A DNA stretch of 36,424 bases from GCA-020343675 sp964462945 (GTDB lineage Bacteria; Planctomycetota; Phycisphaerae; Sedimentisphaerales; Anaerobacaceae), in NCBI GenBank assembly GCA_964462945.1, contig CAYWZW010000056.1, forward strand, positions 1 to 36,424. Reading direction: 5' to 3'. The notes under the pieces are model-generated. The model saw only the letters and a list, made by a program, of their open reading frames with translations. It searched no databases and had not been told where the DNA came from. Position 1 is the stretch's first letter, and every line of letters begins with the position of its first letter. Positions 7,752 to 15,804 of this stretch are shown piece by piece. Position numbers and translations under genes: made by a program.

Positions 7752-8116
7752 TGGTCCTTGTCGATACCTCGGTTTGGGTTTCTCACTTGAGGCATGGCAA
7801 TTCCAGGCTGCAGAAGTTGCTACAGGAGGGTAAAGTTGCGAGCCACCCTTTTATTATCGGTGAGCTGGCCTGCGGCAACATCAGTAACAGAACTGAAATC
7901 ATTTCTCTGATGCAGTCACTTCCCATGCTGGATGTCATTCAACACGAGGAATTGCTTCTGTTCATCGAACATAACAAAATGATGGGCATAGGACTTGGTT
8001 TCGTGGACGTCCATCTTATAGCTGCCGCGATGCTCGCAGATATCCCTTTATGGACACAGGACAAAAAGCTCAAGCAGGCTTGCTCCCGGCTGAGCATCGA
8101 TTTCTTGACACATTAA
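7751..8116 (+). CDS. vapC: VapC-type PIN-domain ribonuclease toxin
   Basis: A 121-residue PIN-domain protein. The acidic residues expected for metal binding are present: D5 in VLVDTSVWV, the glutamate in IIGELACGN, the first aspartate of FVDVHLIAA and the aspartate of LWTQDKKLK. Such toxins cleave tRNA or rRNA when freed from the antitoxin. Length and motif order are normal for the family, so the toxin appears intact. It is translationally coupled to vapB by a one-base overlap. Confidence 0.88.
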   Translation: MVLVDTSVWVSHLRHGNSRLQKLLQEGKVASHPFIIGELACGNISNRTEIISLMQSLPMLDVIQHEELLLFIEHNKMMGIGLGFVDVHLIAAAMLADIPLWTQDKKLKQACSRLSIDFLTH

Positions 8117-8181
8117 GACCAGAACATTCTATGAAATATTCAGCATCGAAGACAACAAGTCTTCCGACAAGGGGGCCTGAT

Positions 8182-8475
8182 ATGGCGAATGGAGCAGAAG
8201 CAGGTGGAGCGGCAGCCGCGATGGCGGCGCAAATCGCTCAGGCGATTAAGGCGTCCGGCGCGATCGTCAAAGTGGAAACCACGGACTTTATGACGATACT
8301 TGGCAGAGTCCAGAATCCGTTGGTCGTGTGCTCGGAAACCAGGTTTCTCTCCAGGAAGTATCACTACCTGACCGCATACAAGGGGCTGATATTCTACACC
8401 AAGTCCACCACGCCGCTGATACTGCGGCCAAGCATAGAGCTCATCCAGGCCAAAAAAATATGGGTTCCGGATTGA
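8182..8475 (+). CDS. Small conserved protein of unknown function
   Basis: A 97-residue protein starting MANGAEAGGAAAAMAAQIAQ, an Ala/Gly-rich first helix, then a compact alpha/beta domain (GAIVKVETTDFMTILGRVQN; PLVVCSETRFLSRKYHYLTA; YKGLIFYTKS; IELIQAKKIWVP). I recognise the pattern from uncharacterised proteins in several phyla but know of no function. The frame is open upstream to 8050; I took the ATG at 8182 because the upstream part overlaps vapC in another frame. It is tail-to-tail with tyrS. Confidence 0.6.
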   Translation: MANGAEAGGAAAAMAAQIAQAIKASGAIVKVETTDFMTILGRVQNPLVVCSETRFLSRKYHYLTAYKGLIFYTKSTTPLILRPSIELIQAKKIWVPD

Positions 8476-8502
8476 TGCCAATCTTCCGGCAAGAAGCATC
8501 CG

Positions 8503-9714
8503 CTAAGTATTGACTCGCACCCGTGCGAATTTGCGCTTTCCGACCTGGATCGTCATTCCGTTGGCGGGGGTGATTTGGGCGTTTGGGTCGGCGACGCGGC
8601 TGCCGTCTATGGTGACGGCCGATTGTGCGCACATTCGCTTGGCCTCGCCGCCCGTCTCGACGAGCTTGCAGGTCAGCAGCAGTTGCTTGACGGAGACAGG
8701 CTCGGACGGCAATACAAATTCCGGAATCTCATCCGGGAGCTGCTTTTGGGCGAAGACCCTGTCGAACTCCGCGGCGGCTGAATCCGCGGCGGCCGAGCCA
8801 TAAAACTGGCTCACAATCGTTTTGCCCAGGAGGACCTTGGCCTCTTTGGGATGCGTTTTGCCGCCATCGACCAGCTCGGCTATTTTCTCGCGCGACAGGT
8901 CGGTCAAAAGCGTGAAGTAGTTCTCCATCATCTCATCGGAGATGCTCATCACCTTGCCGAACATATTGTTGGGCTCATCCGTAACGCCGATGTAGTTGCC
9001 CTTGGATTTGCTCATCTTTTCCCTGCCATCCAGGCCGACCAATATCGGCACCGTGATCACAATCTGCGGCGGCTGGTTGTATGCCTTCTGGATGTCCCTG
9101 CCGACAAGGTTGTTGAAGGTCTGGTCCGTTCCGCCTAATTCGACGTCGCTTTCGATCATCACCGAATCGTAGCCCTGCATAAGAGGGTAAAGAAATTCGT
9201 GCGTGTAAACGTCGGCGTTGGCTTGAAGGCGCTTCTTGAACGTATCGCGCTGGAGCATCTGGGTGACCGTTTTCTTTGCGGCGATCTGAATCAGCTCCAT
9301 CAAGGTAAGTTTTTCCAGCCATTCGCTGTTATATCTGACCTCCAGTTTTTCAGGCGAGGCATCGAGGATTTTGGCGGCCTGGTCAAAGTAGGTCTTTGCG
9401 TTTTGCTCGATCTGCTCTTCGGACAAAATCGGCCGGGTCGCGTTTTGCCCGGTCGGGTCGCCGATCCGGGCCGTATAGTCCCCTATAATAAGAACCGCTT
9501 TGTGGCCGAGGTCCTGGAACTGCCGCATCTTCCGCAGCACGACCGTATGGCCCAGGTGTATATCGGGGCTGGTCGGGTCCAGGCCCAGCTTGATCCGCAA
9601 TTGCCTGCGCGTCTTGGAGACCTCGGCGAGCTTCTCGGCCAATTCGGCCTCGGTAAAGATTTCCACGGTCCCGCGTCTCAATAACTCGATTTGTTCTGCG
9701 ATTGTCTTTGCCAT
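8503..9714 (-). CDS. tyrS: Tyrosyl-tRNA synthetase
   Basis: A 403-residue class I synthetase that charges tRNA-Tyr with tyrosine. The HIGH-type motif is HLGH at residues 53-56 in LGLDPTSPDIHLGHTVVLRK, and the KMSKS loop appears intact as KMSKSKGNYIGV. GGTDQTFNNLVGRDIQ is the typical tyrosine/adenylate pocket segment. The C-terminus carries an S4-like RNA-binding domain (SAVTIDGSRVADPNAQITPA). The start at 9714 has AAGG five bases upstream; the frame continues to 9774 but that part lies across the promoter. It is divergent from the ECF sigma gene. Confidence 0.95.
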   Translation of the reverse strand: MAKTIAEQIELLRRGTVEIFTEAELAEKLAEVSKTRRQLRIKLGLDPTSPDIHLGHTVVLRKMRQFQDLGHKAVLIIGDYTARIGDPTGQNATRPILSEEQIEQNAKTYFDQAAKILDASPEKLEVRYNSEWLEKLTLMELIQIAAKKTVTQMLQRDTFKKRLQANADVYTHEFLYPLMQGYDSVMIESDVELGGTDQTFNNLVGRDIQKAYNQPPQIVITVPILVGLDGREKMSKSKGNYIGVTDEPNNMFGKVMSISDEMMENYFTLLTDLSREKIAELVDGGKTHPKEAKVLLGKTIVSQFYGSAAADSAAAEFDRVFAQKQLPDEIPEFVLPSEPVSVKQLLLTCKLVETGGEAKRMCAQSAVTIDGSRVADPNAQITPANGMTIQVGKRKFARVRVNT

Positions 9715-9753
9715 ATACCTTGTCTCTGCAACCGATTGCTTCCAAAGGACACA

Positions 9754-9782
9754 ATTATAAGAGACGCACCCCAAACACGCAA
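9754..9782 (-). promoter_or_regulatory. tyrS promoter
   Basis: On the minus strand TTGCGT (9777-9782), a 17-base spacer and TATAAT (9754-9759). The predicted leader is about 33 bases, too short for a T-box. Confidence 0.65.
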
Positions 9783-9818
9783 GAACCTGTGTGACACCCC
9801 GCCCGGCCGGCTGAAGGG

Positions 9819-9847
9819 TTGCATTTTCGAGCGATTTATCCTATAAT
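9819..9847 (+). promoter_or_regulatory. Promoter of the ECF sigma factor gene
   Basis: TTGCAT (9819-9824), a 17-base spacer and TATAAT (9842-9847), with the start codon at 9865. This is a housekeeping-type promoter, so the sigma factor gene need not depend on itself. Confidence 0.6.
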
Positions 9848-9864
9848 AATAAGGGCGAGGCTTT

Positions 9865-10443
9865 ATGGGCAGAAAGTCGTTTGACATCGAAGATAAACTC
9901 CTGCTAATGCGGGCAGTCTGTCAGAAGGACAGAAGGGCACGGGCAACCCTCTATCTCAAATATGCCCCGCAAGTCAGGTCCTATATCGCCTCCCACGTCA
10001 GCTCCGTCGCTGATACTGAAGACCTGGTCCAGGAAGTATTCATACAAGTCTGCCAGGGCAAAGGGCATTACGACAGCAGCAAAGCGGTAAGACCGTACAT
10101 CTTCGGTATCGCCAGGAACGTGATTCGAAGGTATGACCGACGGACGAAAAGATCACCAAGAACGATGCCTGCCGACTCAATGAACGGCCTTTCTCTCAAG
10201 CAGCATATGCGGGAGCGTCTCGACTCTGGGGGGCGGGTTGAAGTGGACCAATTCAAAAGAATTGTGGGGGAGATGGAGACCTCGCTGCCGCTTAAAGCCC
10301 GCGAAGCTGTCCGATTGAGGTTTATCGAGGGTCTGAGCCTGAAGGAGGCCGCCGCAAAAGCCGGATGCTCAATAGGTGCCTTTTACACACGATTGGAAAG
10401 AGCGACGAAAACCTTGCGAGAAATCTGCAGAGATGAACAGTAG
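9865..10443 (+). CDS. ECF-type RNA polymerase sigma factor
   Basis: A 192-residue sigma-70 family protein. Region 2 spans about residues 24-95 (YLKYAPQVRSYIASHV; DTEDLVQEVFIQVC; VRPYIFGIARNVIRRYDRR). Region 4 spans about 138-188 (LPLKAREAVRLRFIEGLSLK; EAAAKAGCSIGAFYTRLERA). The linker between them is long and basic. No anti-sigma factor with the usual membrane segment is adjacent. It lies upstream, on the same strand, of three genes for exported proteins, which are candidate targets. A hairpin terminator follows directly, so the downstream genes probably have their own promoter. Confidence 0.88.
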   Translation: MGRKSFDIEDKLLLMRAVCQKDRRARATLYLKYAPQVRSYIASHVSSVADTEDLVQEVFIQVCQGKGHYDSSKAVRPYIFGIARNVIRRYDRRTKRSPRTMPADSMNGLSLKQHMRERLDSGGRVEVDQFKRIVGEMETSLPLKAREAVRLRFIEGLSLKEAAAKAGCSIGAFYTRLERATKTLREICRDEQ

Positions 10444-10447
10444 ATAG

Positions 10448-10469
10448 CCGTTGCCAATAATGGCAACGG
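10448..10469 (+). terminator. Hairpin after the sigma factor gene
   Basis: CCGTTGCCA (10448-10456), loop ATAA and TGGCAACGG (10461-10469) form a perfect nine-pair stem five bases after the stop codon. The T-run that follows is weak (GTATTT). Confidence 0.6.
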
Positions 10470-10607
10470 GTATTTAAGAAAAAAATTTTCTTTCTCCTAA
10501 GAGCTTGCCCCACCAACGCTTTGCGCACTCCTACCAAAAAATCTGAAATTTTCTTTGTCGAATTTTGTGATTCTCAGGCAATTGTTTACAGAAAGGGTGT
10601 ATTTTTC

Positions 10608-10652
10608 ATGAACAGCGACTTGAGAAAGGAGGTGTTGCCAATGAGAAGATAG
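10608..10652 (+). other. Leader mini-ORF with a full-length Shine-Dalgarno sequence inside
   Basis: ATG at 10608 opens a 14-codon frame ending TAG at 10652. Inside it, AAGGAGGTG (10626-10634), a nine-base match to the expected 16S rRNA tail, stands six bases before an in-frame ATG at 10641 that is followed by only two sense codons (M-R-R-stop). The arrangement looks regulatory, because the real gene starts at 10756 with its own AAGGAGGT at 10741-10748. The rest of 10444-10755 shows no gene. Confidence 0.4.
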
Positions 10653-10755
10653 GTAAGTATTGGGCTGTGTCGTTCTTCATTTCGCGTGTGTTTGTTATGT
10701 GGAGATGGATTTCCGAATTTTCTACGGGGATGAATATCCCAAGGAGGTAACAGCA

Positions 10756-11544
10756 ATGAAACGTTTAACGGAACTCTCCAATCTGTTCTTAGTAGGCATC
10801 GCCGTAGCAACGGTGTTTGCACTTGCTCCAGTCAAGACCACAAGTGCTGGCAGTTATGTGTGGGATCATTGGGAGTACTACGACTCTGACGAGGACTTCT
10901 ATGATTCTGGCGACAACTGGCTGGAGGCTGGAAGCGCGGATTCTTATGCTTGGTATGATTACGCAACTTGCTCTGCCAGCGCCAATACCGAAGCTCGGAT
11001 CAATAATCTGGTCGGCTCTTTTAGCGCTGGCGTCAGCATGAATGGGTGGGGATCTGGAGGTGTGTACTGGCAATGGCAAGGCCCGGGGACCCCGACTGGC
11101 GGCACCCTGAGTTACTCGTATACTGTATCTGGGAGCGCGAGTGCAAATGGCAGTACCAGTGCCGACCCGAACAGTACTGCCAGCGCCGGCTCTTCAGGCA
11201 GCAGCAGCGGCTCCGCCGGCGAAAGTGGATCTGGCTCGGCGTCGGGAGGTGTCAGTGACAACAACTGGGGCAACACAAGTGCGAGTGTATCTCCGTCCGA
11301 GGCTGGTGAGACTAGCGAGACGCCGGACTACGGCTCGTACTCCGCAAGCTGCAACTGGAGTCTGGACGATAGTGACTACGAGGAGTACCCCGTGGGTACT
11401 ACGTATGTTTCGTTTTCCGTAAGTGCTAACTGCGACGCCGACTCGACGTCGGGGGCGAGCGCGTCCGAACTTGGTAGGAGTGCGGAGGGATCTTCCGGAG
11501 GTAGCTCCTCCGCAACTGCATCCGGTAGTGGGACCTTCCCCTAA
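10756..11544 (+). CDS. Secreted Ser/Gly/Asp/Tyr-rich protein of unknown function
   Basis: A 262-residue protein with a signal peptide (MKRLTELSNLFLVGIAVATV, cleavage probably near TTSAGSY). The first mature part is rich in Asp, Tyr and Trp (SYVWDHWEYYDSDEDFYDSG). Then follow beta-prone repeats and long Ser/Gly/Ala tracts such as SAGSSGSSSGSAGESGSGSA, ending in SATASGSGTFP. There is no PEP-CTERM or other sorting tail. Composition suggests an extracellular matrix or adhesin-like filament protein. The start is fixed by AAGGAGGT seven bases upstream. I do not recognise a family. It is the first of three exported genes after the sigma factor. Confidence 0.7.
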   Translation: MKRLTELSNLFLVGIAVATVFALAPVKTTSAGSYVWDHWEYYDSDEDFYDSGDNWLEAGSADSYAWYDYATCSASANTEARINNLVGSFSAGVSMNGWGSGGVYWQWQGPGTPTGGTLSYSYTVSGSASANGSTSADPNSTASAGSSGSSSGSAGESGSGSASGGVSDNNWGNTSASVSPSEAGETSETPDYGSYSASCNWSLDDSDYEEYPVGTTYVSFSVSANCDADSTSGASASELGRSAEGSSGGSSSATASGSGTFP

Positions 11545-11642
11545 CCTATGCTGTCAGCTAACCTTCATGCGGCAGTTTGAATGATGCAGCAAGAGTGAGT
11601 CGATTGCAGGAATCAAGCGTCGTTGGTCAGAAGAACAGATGG

Positions 11643-11682
11643 CCGGGGGCTCTTGTCGCGAACGGGAAGAAAGAGCCCCTGG
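11643..11682 (+). terminator. GC-rich hairpin after the Ser/Gly-rich gene
   Basis: CCGGGGGCTCTT (11643-11654) pairs with AAGAGCCCCTGG (11671-11682), twelve positions with one mismatch and a 16-base loop. No T-run follows, so it may be an mRNA-stabilising or Rho-assisted structure rather than a simple terminator. The rest of 11545-11770 shows no gene. Confidence 0.4.
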
Positions 11683-11770
11683 CACAGTTTAGAGCGAAAA
11701 GACGGGTTGTTTGCTGTTGTTTTATGTTCAAAGACCATATTCGAAGTGAATAGTACGGTGGAGGTTTGCC

Positions 11771-12085
11771 ATGGCTAAGACAAAGGCAAGTCAGAGAAAG
11801 GCTCAATTGTTGTCGCTGGTCGTTCTGGCTACAATTGTGACGGTTTTGTGTTTTTCTCTCACACCCAGAGGAAGTGCCGCCTCCGGCGGAAAGGACCCCA
11901 AGACTTCCACGTCTATGTTGGATCAGGCGGTTCCTGCAGTCAGGAGGCAAATATTGATGGCGGCGATGCAGGTTTTCGAACCATCCCTCGAAATGAAAGA
12001 GAATGTCGATTTTCTTCTGACCCCGGCCCTGCTTGTGCAGCAAGCCATATCGGAGGGCGTGGTCATCACTTACCCCTCAGAATAA
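11771..12085 (+). CDS. Small exported or membrane-anchored protein
   Basis: A 104-residue protein starting MAKTKASQRKAQLLSLVVLA with one hydrophobic segment (about residues 13-30) and an Ala/Ser cleavage-like region (RGSAASGG). The mature part is helical (LDQAVPAVRRQILMAAMQVF; LTPALLVQQAISEGVVITYP). GGAGG lies eight bases before the start. It sits 13 bases upstream of the next gene, so the two are almost certainly co-transcribed and their products may interact. I recognise no family. Confidence 0.65.
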   Translation: MAKTKASQRKAQLLSLVVLATIVTVLCFSLTPRGSAASGGKDPKTSTSMLDQAVPAVRRQILMAAMQVFEPSLEMKENVDFLLTPALLVQQAISEGVVITYPSE

Positions 12086-12098
12086 CAAAGGAGACAGT

Positions 12099-13853
12099 AT
12101 GAACGCGCATCTGAGATTCGAGAAAATACGACGACTGGCGGTAGTTGTGGCAGGCGCATCTCTGTTGTGGCCGGGCATTGTTTCTCCCGAGCTGATTCCC
12201 AGAGGGACCCAGGTTAATATGTTAAGTTTTGACGCGATACTGGAACTGACCGCCCCGCTTGCTGGCACACACGTCATGCTGTGTGCGCGATATTGGGTGA
12301 GCCCCAAGCATTACAGCGTTGCCGTGGTCTGGGCCGAACCAGGGGAGGGCACGCTGAATTTTCCGACATATCCGCCGGCGCTAACCATACACAGCGACGA
12401 GCAAGAGTTCTCACTGAGCAACCAGATCGGCACTCAGAATCATATGAGGTTTGCCAAGCCGCTGGGTCAGCGAGGTGTCTTTCGCAACAAGTTCAACAAC
12501 TATCCTTTGGAGAATATCAGATTCGCCGATCCGGAAGCCTTGGCGTCACGCATCTATGTGAATGACTTAGATAAGCTTGCCGTGCCAACCGAGCATGAGT
12601 GGCGGACCCTTGAGATCGGGAATTGCTCAGATCTGAAGAAGCGCAGCACAGAAGTCGCGAGGCTCGATGTTCGCATGAGCGGGGGTCGTATAGTGGCTCT
12701 AAAAATGATGGATGCCAACGGCCAGATCATCAAGAGCATAGAATACGAATATTCAAAACAGGAAGGCCGGTGGCTGCTCGCCGGGCAAAACGTGCTTTTG
12801 CCGGAGCGGCTGCTGACGGTCGGCTACAACAGGCGCGGTGCCACGGTCAGAATCGGCGACAAGGAACAGACGTATAAAGAGTTGCCCGGATGGGACCACC
12901 GGGGCGGGCGAAGGTGTAGCGTCGAATACGAGCCAACCAAGATAGACAATGGCGTACTACCGCTTCCGGCCTGCATAACGGTCCGCCACGCAGAGACCAA
13001 CGCAGTCTTGCGAACAGCACGAATGTCCAATTTTGTGCAGTTAAAGCAAGCCGACGAAGAAGTTGAGCAGGCTGCCCTGCAGTTTGGCCGATTTGATGAC
13101 AAGGAGTTAAAAATACGGGAACTCTTGAGTAAGTATTGGCAAAAAGACCCGGACAAAACAGAAGACGCGGACGCCATGCTGTTAAAGCAGATCCGCGCAC
13201 ATTTCGAGAACCTTCACGTCAAGGGAAAGACACTTGGCGAGCAGTTGAAACATATCAACATGCTTATGCAACTGGATTGGATAGAGGCCCACGACGCCTT
13301 GAAAGAGCACTTCAGGCAATATCTCGCTATCCTTACTTCAAATCACCTCAGCGAGATAGTGCTGGCCGGCGGATTGCACGCGATTGATACGACAATTGAA
13401 TGGGGTCAATTTCCCACGGCTGATGAACTGTCAAAGGAGTGGATCGAGACCGTGATGGGTGCCTGCGACGCCGAGTCAATCCTGCGTTTCGCCCAAGTTC
13501 AAATCAGAAGTCGCCATTACTGGCCCATTGCCAGACTACTTGGGGAATGTTCGAAAGCACCTCAGGGCTGGCGGCAAAAACGCTTTGAGGCCCGGGCGTT
13601 GCGCTGTATATCGCTCTGGGAACTCTCTGAAATCATCAAGGACCCTTCGAAGGCCAAGACGGATTGCGCCATCGCGCAGGCTGGTTTCGCGTCGTGGTCG
13701 CTCGGCGCGGATGGTTTATCCACCGCTGCCAACGAGAGCCTGGCGGAGGCGAAGCAATTATTTGCCAGTTTGCATGAGCCGACCCGGATGCAGATGGCCA
13801 TAAGGAGGCAATTGGACCAAATCACCCAAAAGGTGGCCCAGGCGACGGACTAA
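12099..13853 (+). CDS. Large exported protein of unknown function
   Basis: A 584-residue protein with an N-terminal signal (RRLAVVVAGASLLWPGIVSP). The frame is open from 12033, but AAGGAGA at 12088-12094 fixes the start at 12099. Residues about 35-330 are beta-rich, with repeated strands such as GGRIVALKMMDANGQIIKSI and RRGATVRIGDKEQTYKELPG, reminiscent of outer-surface or lipoprotein carrier-like sheets. About residue 340 onward is helical (SKYWQKDPDKTEDADAMLLK; WIETVMGACDAESILRFAQV) and resembles helical-repeat scaffolds. No catalytic motif or anchor is recognised. It follows the 104-residue gene by 13 bases. Confidence 0.65.
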   Translation: MNAHLRFEKIRRLAVVVAGASLLWPGIVSPELIPRGTQVNMLSFDAILELTAPLAGTHVMLCARYWVSPKHYSVAVVWAEPGEGTLNFPTYPPALTIHSDEQEFSLSNQIGTQNHMRFAKPLGQRGVFRNKFNNYPLENIRFADPEALASRIYVNDLDKLAVPTEHEWRTLEIGNCSDLKKRSTEVARLDVRMSGGRIVALKMMDANGQIIKSIEYEYSKQEGRWLLAGQNVLLPERLLTVGYNRRGATVRIGDKEQTYKELPGWDHRGGRRCSVEYEPTKIDNGVLPLPACITVRHAETNAVLRTARMSNFVQLKQADEEVEQAALQFGRFDDKELKIRELLSKYWQKDPDKTEDADAMLLKQIRAHFENLHVKGKTLGEQLKHINMLMQLDWIEAHDALKEHFRQYLAILTSNHLSEIVLAGGLHAIDTTIEWGQFPTADELSKEWIETVMGACDAESILRFAQVQIRSRHYWPIARLLGECSKAPQGWRQKRFEARALRCISLWELSEIIKDPSKAKTDCAIAQAGFASWSLGADGLSTAANESLAEAKQLFASLHEPTRMQMAIRRQLDQITQKVAQATD

Positions 13854-13936
13854 CAATGCTGACAGAGTACCGCTGGGGGTCAGTTTTTTGCGATTTGGCC
13901 ATCCGAAAAAAAATCAGACTCAGCCAATTGCGGCTG

Positions 13937-13965
13937 TTGACATAGCGTCGCAAGCATGATATACT
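13937..13965 (+). promoter_or_regulatory. Near-consensus promoter of the prepilin-like gene
   Basis: TTGACA (13937-13942), a 17-base spacer and TATACT (13960-13965). The start codon is at 13997 with AGGGAG before it. This separates the gene from the exported-protein cluster upstream. Confidence 0.7.
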
Positions 13966-13996
13966 GACATACAAGGCTGGCATAAAGGGAGAAATA

Positions 13997-14860
13997 ATGG
14001 ACAACCGAAGGGGCTTTACCCGCCTCACGTATGGCGGGTTTACGCTGATTGAGCTTCTGGTCGTCATCGCGATTATCGCGCTGCTCGTGGCGCTGTTGCT
14101 GCCCGCCCTGCAGAGGGCCAGGAAGCAGGCTCGGGCCGCTGTTTGCCTAACCAACCTCAAGCAATGGGGATCGACACTCGTGCTCTACGCGGAGGATAAC
14201 GAGGGCCGCTTCCCGGTATTCGGTGCCGCCACGCTCTGGATTCTCAGCGGACGCTACGTGAGCGTGATCAACCCGGACGAACCCAAAGAGTTTCAGCCCA
14301 TCAAGACCAAGGGCATCGCCCTGTGCCCCATGGCGCCTATAGCGGGTGGGGCCGGAAAATTTACTGTCGGCTCGAAAAGCTATCGTGTGGACGGCCTCCT
14401 GGGTACGACGTTCACCTCCTGGGAGATTAGTAGCTTCTCTCCGCCGTTTCGCTGCAGCTATGGTCTGAACTTAGCGCTGTTTCCCGACGATCCTTACTAT
14501 CGTGAAGGGGATGCGTTTTATGGGAAGTTTTATCCTTATCTGTTTTCCATCAGGGACAGCGCGCGGATCCCCGCCCTTCTGGATTCCGTAAACCCGACGG
14601 GCGCCCCTGTTCATGCCCGCGCAGTTGGCAAGCCACCGACGAGTGACAAGAACACGAACTCTTGGCCTTTTTGCATCAATCGGCACAACGGGCACGTCAA
14701 CGGCCTTTTCTTGGATTGGTCGGTCAGAAAGATCGGCCTGAAAGAATTGTGGACACTGAAATGGAGTCCAGGGTTCGATACGGTGGGGCCCTGGACAAAA
14801 GCCGGTGGGGTGCAGCCTGAGGATTGGCCGCAGTGGATGAGAAGCTTCAAGGACTACTGA
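13997..14860 (+). CDS. Prepilin-type N-terminal cleavage/methylation domain protein
   Basis: A 287-residue protein with a type IV pilin/type II secretion pseudopilin N-terminus: GGFTLIELLVVIAIIALLVA, where cleavage before the Phe and its methylation are expected and E is the conserved fifth residue. ARKQARAAVCLTNLKQWGST and LVLYAEDNEGRFP follow, a pattern repeated in many planctomycete secreted proteins. The C-terminal CINRHNGHVNGLFLDWSVRK is the typical H-x-G-x-x-N-x-x-F-x-D-G/W-S-V segment of the DUF1559-like/H-X9-DG class. Such proteins occur in large families in Phycisphaerae with undefined roles, possibly as surface fibres. It ends in an ordinary stop without an anchor. Confidence 0.85.
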   Translation: MDNRRGFTRLTYGGFTLIELLVVIAIIALLVALLLPALQRARKQARAAVCLTNLKQWGSTLVLYAEDNEGRFPVFGAATLWILSGRYVSVINPDEPKEFQPIKTKGIALCPMAPIAGGAGKFTVGSKSYRVDGLLGTTFTSWEISSFSPPFRCSYGLNLALFPDDPYYREGDAFYGKFYPYLFSIRDSARIPALLDSVNPTGAPVHARAVGKPPTSDKNTNSWPFCINRHNGHVNGLFLDWSVRKIGLKELWTLKWSPGFDTVGPWTKAGGVQPEDWPQWMRSFKDY

Positions 14861-14939
14861 AAACCACGCTGCAAAGGTGACAGCGCGATCTGAGTAAAGG
14901 CCACATCAGGCGAACGCAGCGCGTAGCACGGCGAGGCTT

Positions 14940-15467
14940 TCACGGGAGATTCGGGTTGGTCCTATTCTGCTTCATGTAGGAAGCCACGGCAATTGCGTAC
15001 GGGATGATCGACGCGACAAAGAAAACGAGGCATATCGTCTTGATCTGCTCCCTGCTGACATGGCTCATTACCGTTATCCACAGGGACTCTGTTTCACTCG
15101 GCCAAAATACCTTTACATCATGGTGATAGGCCCCGTCGATCAAGACGTGCAGCCACACGCCCAAGATGCCGGATGTGACCATCTTCCAGAAATGGGGTTC
15201 ATAGGGTAGGCAGAGTGTTCGCATTATCGCTCTGAATAATGGCCGCAGCAGATATGCCGCCAGGCCCCAGAGCGCACCAGCCGCCGCACCGAACAAAAGC
15301 GTGTGACAATATCGGTGATGCGGCGGTCCAAGCCCAAAGAGCATTACAACCAAGACCTCGACGTCAACGATCACATTGGCAAGGACAAACACCGGGGTGT
15401 CGATCCACCGTCTGAACACCAGCCCAATAAAACCACTGGGCCCGAAATGATAGGGCGTAAAAGGCAT
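14940..15467 (-). CDS. Membrane protein resembling YdjM/DUF457 metal-dependent hydrolases
   Basis: A 175-residue integral membrane protein with about four hydrophobic segments. It starts MPFTPYHFGPSGFIGLVFRR and has histidine and aspartate motifs on the membrane faces (NVIVDVEVLVVM; PHHRYCHTLLFG; HVLIDGAYHHDVKVFW). This arrangement matches the inner-membrane, putative metal-dependent hydrolase group (YdjM/DUF457-like); the catalytic claim for that group is itself a prediction. Its ATG directly follows an upstream in-frame stop (TAAATG), with AGGA eight bases before it. It is convergent with the prepilin-like gene. Confidence 0.65.
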   Translation of the reverse strand: MPFTPYHFGPSGFIGLVFRRWIDTPVFVLANVIVDVEVLVVMLFGLGPPHHRYCHTLLFGAAAGALWGLAAYLLRPLFRAIMRTLCLPYEPHFWKMVTSGILGVWLHVLIDGAYHHDVKVFWPSETESLWITVMSHVSREQIKTICLVFFVASIIPYAIAVASYMKQNRTNPNLP

Positions 15468-15603
15468 TTATATCCTGGTCTTGATAGAACCGGCTCCGGC
15501 GGCGGCCATCATCGTTCTGAGGTCTTCTACTACCTTTTTCGAATTTTGCAGAGCTTAATCTGCCGCATAGAGGGTGTCAAATACTCAAACGGCGCGGGCG
15601 CAT

Positions 15604-15630
15604 AAAAAAAGTCGCCCAGAACCGAGCGAC
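15604..15630 (-). terminator. Intrinsic terminator of a very small transcription unit
   Basis: On the minus strand GTCGC (15626-15630) pairs with GCGAC (15611-15615) and is followed directly by seven T (15604-15610). It lies 27 bases after the stop of the 31-codon frame. Confidence 0.6.
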
Positions 15631-15657
15631 AATAAATGCCCAAAAACCGGCACGTTT

Positions 15658-15753
15658 TCAGCACAAAGCAATATAGCTGGCGATCGCCAGAATCAGAATA
15701 CGCCTCTTGTTGAATATGAACGGAAGCCAGGTTTCGTAATAAAAATTCCTCAT
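15658..15753 (-). CDS. Possible 31-residue membrane peptide
   Basis: ATG at 15753 opens a 31-codon frame ending TGA. The peptide starts MRNFYYETWLPFIFNKRR and continues with one hydrophobic helix (ILILAIASYIALC). Aromatic residues and a basic patch before the helix fit a small membrane protein. An intrinsic terminator lies 27 bases downstream and a promoter-like pair 52 bases upstream, so a dedicated short transcript is likely. The ribosome site is weak, so the transcript could instead act as a small RNA. A longer overlapping frame (15530-15781) reads through the terminator and is less likely. Confidence 0.4.
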   Translation of the reverse strand: MRNFYYETWLPFIFNKRRILILAIASYIALC

Positions 15754-15804
15754 CGGGCATCTCGGAAAACAATAGCATCAAATCTTAATTCTCACCATGA
15801 AACT

